DNA of 5,987 nt from the NCBI GenBank assembly GCA_030151845.1, contig JASLCM010000089.1, positions 1 to 5,987 of the forward strand, written 5' to 3'. Both the position numbers and the translations under genes were made by a program. Under the pieces are notes generated by a model, which saw only the letters and a program-made list of their open reading frames with translations, was not told the DNA's origin and did not search any database. The DNA is from Bacteroides sp. (GTDB lineage Bacteria; Bacteroidota; Bacteroidia; Bacteroidales; Bacteroidaceae). Numbering within the stretch: the stretch's first letter is position 1; each line of letters opens with the position of its first letter. Of the stretch, positions 5,473-5,987 are shown piece by piece.

Positions 5473-5929
5473 TTGCAGCAAGTAAATCTGCATAAGAGGG
5501 AATATCGGCTAAAAAAGAGTAGCGATTGGTGGTATAATCGATCTTGCAACAGTAGTGACTCAACCCATTGCTCACAATAAGGAACTGCACACGAAGCACG
5601 CTGTTATACCTGCAAATTTGATCAAAAACAGATTGAGTAATTGGAACATCGGGTGCCTTATATTCAACAATGAGGAGAGGGGCTAGCTCGCGATTATAAA
5701 CAGCTGTATCGCACCTTTTCTTCATTCCATTAAGCTCCACCAACACCTCATTTCCCATCAATGATCGAGGATACCCTTTATGCGTTAATAGAAAGTTCAC
5801 GAAATGTTGTCGGACCCACTCTTCGGGAGTTAAAGCCACATACTTTGAACGAATCGAGTCGAAAATAAAGGTCCGACCCTCTCTCTGGGCTATTTTTGTT
5901 TCGAAAACAGGCAGGTTTAATGACAACAT
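5462..5929 (-). CDS. Orphan HsdR N-terminal-domain protein (PD-(D/E)XK fold, HSDR_N_2 type)
   Basis: 155 residues, ATG at 5927-5929. The whole protein corresponds to the N-terminal nuclease-like domain of type I restriction HsdR subunits, with no helicase part. Visible elements: an N-terminal helix region (TPEEWVRQHFVNFLL, 34-48), E61, then RCDTAVYN with D74 and LLIVEYKAP with E89 and K91, giving the D...ExK catalytic pattern, followed by QICRY (104-108), the Q-xxx-Y-like element of such nucleases. Small stand-alone proteins of this type are common in Bacteroidota and usually annotated as type I restriction enzyme HsdR N-terminal domain proteins. No hsdM or hsdS is visible here, so it is not evidence of a restriction system. 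The substrate is unknown. The gene converges on the second lipoprotein with an 11-bp overlap and no separate terminator between them. Confidence 0.9.
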   Translation of the reverse strand: MLSLNLPVFETKIAQREGRTFIFDSIRSKYVALTPEEWVRQHFVNFLLTHKGYPRSLMGNEVLVELNGMKKRCDTAVYNRELAPLLIVEYKAPDVPITQSVFDQICRYNSVLRVQFLIVSNGLSHYCCKIDYTTNRYSFLADIPSYADLLAATKE

Positions 5930-5977
5930 TTATTACTTTTGTATGTTAAGTTTACTATACTCCAATATTGGGTAGTA

Positions 5978-5985
5978 CAAATTTA
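5978..5985 (-). promoter_or_regulatory. Candidate promoter of the HsdR-domain gene, -7 box TAAATTTG
   Basis: On the minus strand TAAATTTG matches the Bacteroides TAnnTTTG -7 box exactly, about 49 bp upstream of the start codon. The -33 element would lie outside the window, so only half of the promoter can be judged. Confidence 0.4.
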
Positions 5986-5987
5986 AT

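Noticed and set aside
5462..5929. A type I restriction-modification system
   Set aside because: Only the HsdR N-terminal-like domain is present; no helicase, methylase or specificity gene is in the window, and such orphan proteins are common in the phylum.
5934..5941. TACTTTTG, an exact TAnnTTTG match on the plus strand facing out of the window
   Set aside because: No TTTG at the expected distance upstream, and the downstream gene is not visible; an 8-bp partial motif is easily met by chance in AT-rich DNA.
1..5987. CRISPR array, rRNA or complete tRNA gene
   Set aside because: No regularly spaced repeats, no rRNA-like sequence, and no full cloverleaf seen on either strand.

Overview
The window looks like a chromosomal segment of a Bacteroidota member, most likely order Bacteroidales. 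The grounds are AT-rich DNA, genes without Shine-Dalgarno sequences (AT-rich leaders just before each ATG), two lipoproteins of the DUF4369/TlpA type typical of this phylum, a stand-alone HsdR N-terminal domain protein, and candidate promoters of the Bacteroides TAnnTTTG type. The genus cannot be fixed from the sequence alone.

Layout. (1) 2-1412, plus strand: the 3' part of a Nif3-family dinuclear-metal protein, then 4 bp later a coiled-coil protein with a C4 zinc ribbon. The pair looks like one operon and ends at a strong intrinsic terminator (1435-1467). (2) 1468-1808: no intact gene. It holds what looks like a decayed insertion-sequence end with a transposase OrfA N-terminal scrap, and a 57-codon reading frame broken by one TGA. 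(3) 1881-3053, minus strand: nagA, N-acetylglucosamine-6-phosphate deacetylase, with its own terminator (1809-1848) and a leader carrying a 10-bp-phased direct repeat. (4) 3054-3445: divergent intergenic region between nagA and a thioredoxin-like lipoprotein. (5) 3446-4537, plus strand: a DUF4369 + TlpA-type thioredoxin lipoprotein with a WCGPC active site, closed by a 14-bp perfect-stem hairpin. (6) 4538-4866: intergenic leader resembling the one in front of the first lipoprotein, but with an added terminator-like hairpin just before the next gene. (7) 4867-5472, plus strand: a second DUF4369-type lipoprotein, collinear with the first but without any thioredoxin domain. (8) 5462-5929, minus strand: a small orphan PD-(D/E)XK protein of the HsdR N-terminal family, overlapping the previous gene tail to tail by 11 bp.

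How the genes relate: no single pathway joins the window. NagA feeds amino-sugar recycling (GlcNAc-6-P to GlcN-6-P). The two lipoproteins are cell-envelope proteins; the first is predicted to do periplasmic thiol chemistry and the second has kept only the non-catalytic front half. The most interesting unit is this tandem lipoprotein pair. The upstream regions share a conserved block, and the catalytically empty copy sits behind a hairpin-plus-T-run that could act as an attenuator. I did not find a clear multi-gene defence or novel enzymatic system. Two apparent upstream starts (TTG at 107 and TTG at 4843) are not the true starts: the first lies inside an open frame continuing from the left edge, the second inside a terminator T-run.
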